Shown here piece by piece: positions 5,872 to 6,090 of a DNA stretch of 6,090 bases (position 1 is the stretch's first letter; every line of letters starts with the position of its first letter). Location of the stretch: the NCBI GenBank assembly GCA_021811505.1, contig JAJZOM010000015.1, forward strand, positions 1 to 6,090. Direction: 5' to 3'. The notes under the pieces are model-generated. The model did not search any database. It saw only the letters and a program-made list of their open reading frames with translations, and was not told where the DNA came from. A program made the translations under genes and the position numbers. Origin of the DNA: Thermoplasmata archaeon (lineage in GTDB: Archaea; Thermoplasmatota; Thermoplasmata; Thermoplasmatales; Thermoplasmataceae).

Positions 5872-5893
5872 TCGCTCCTCAATCTTGACAGGG

Positions 5894-5903
5894 TAAATAA
5901 AAG
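5894..5903 (-). promoter_or_regulatory. TATA box of the tRNA-Gln / SAMP unit
   Basis: CTTTTATTTA on the minus strand is centred about 27 bp upstream of the mature tRNA-Gln 5' end, so transcription would begin at or just before the tRNA. As no similar AT-rich box lies inside the tRNA, this is the only evident promoter for the downstream ubiquitin-like protein gene. Confidence 0.6.
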
Positions 5904-5914
5904 TCAGGTTTCGA

Positions 5915-6090
5915 TTATGGGATCTGGGAATTTTTTGGAAGCATCTCCGTTTGACGAGTATCCTTGTCTATCACATACAGCGAGGAACCGTCAATCTGCG
6001 AAGCGCATTCTATTGATTTATATCTTACCGAGTTCCACTGCAGTATCCTCTTCACCGTGGAAAGAGCGGTTTTCTCGGTATTGTTCTCCT
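5915..6090 (-). CDS. Unrecognised protein, C-terminal 57 residues only
   Basis: One minus-strand frame stays open from the right edge (first full codon at 6086-6088) to a TAA at 5915-5917, while the other two frames on this strand hit stops. The visible part begins ENNTEKTALSTVKRILQWNS, continues through CASQIDGSSLYVIDKDTRQ and ends MLPKNSQIP. It looks like an ordinary soluble protein end, with a likely helix followed by a strand (SSLYVIDKD). I do not recognise a family. Codon use (AGG/AGA, ATA, GAG) is like that of the neighbours, which supports a real gene. Its stop lies 43 bp before tRNA-Gln, with the tRNA promoter in the gap, so the downstream genes need not depend on it. The start lies outside the window. 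Confidence 0.65.
   Translation of the reverse strand, partial: ENNTEKTALSTVKRILQWNSVRYKSIECASQIDGSSLYVIDKDTRQTEMLPKNSQIP

Noticed and set aside
1..6090. CRISPR array, insertion sequence or long direct repeats
   Set aside because: No regularly spaced repeats, transposase motifs or terminal inverted repeats were seen by eye on either strand.

Overview
The window looks like a piece of chromosome from a Thermoplasmatales-type archaeon (Thermoplasma / Ferroplasma / Cuniculiplasma relatives). The signs are an archaeal nascent polypeptide-associated complex protein (NAC), a class I archaeal CCA-adding enzyme, tRNA genes without an encoded CCA, and TATA-like boxes about 25-30 bp before gene starts. 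Several genes appear to have very short or no leaders, arginine is coded mostly by AGG/AGA, and one predicted surface protein is full of N-glycosylation sequons. The lineage is inferred from these traits, not from a database match.

Layout, left to right. An AT-rich edge (1-90) is followed by tRNA-Phe(GAA) on the minus strand. Divergent from it is a 12-segment MFS-like membrane permease (240-1487, +). It converges, with a 23-bp gap, on a class I SAM-dependent methyltransferase (1511-2122, -) whose promoter carries a perfect 14-bp palindrome between TATA box and predicted start site. A gene-poor stretch (2123-2897) follows. Next is a membrane-anchored, sequon-rich protein with an NTF2-like outer domain (2898-3590, -), then a 340-bp divergent intergenic region with an unassigned TATA-like element. 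Then comes a tight operon of NAC (3931-4290) and the CCA-adding enzyme (4295-5593), 4 bp apart. It converges, with a 3-bp gap, on a 64-residue ubiquitin-like sulfur-carrier/SAMP protein ending in Gly-Gly (5597-5791, -), which lies 7 bp downstream of tRNA-Gln(UUG) on the same strand. The right edge holds the last 57 codons of an unrecognised minus-strand gene.

How it fits together. The right half is a translation-related cluster: NAC acts on nascent chains at the ribosome, Cca completes tRNA 3' ends (neither tRNA here encodes CCA), and the ubiquitin-like protein may supply sulfur for tRNA thiolation. The most interesting arrangement is tRNA-Gln(UUG) placed directly before that protein gene with no credible promoter between. 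In related systems (Urm1 in eukaryotes, SAMP2 in haloarchaea) such a protein serves 2-thiolation of wobble U34 in tRNAs with UUN anticodons, a class that includes tRNA-Gln(UUG). A shared transcript linking substrate and sulfur carrier is therefore plausible, but it is inferred from layout only.
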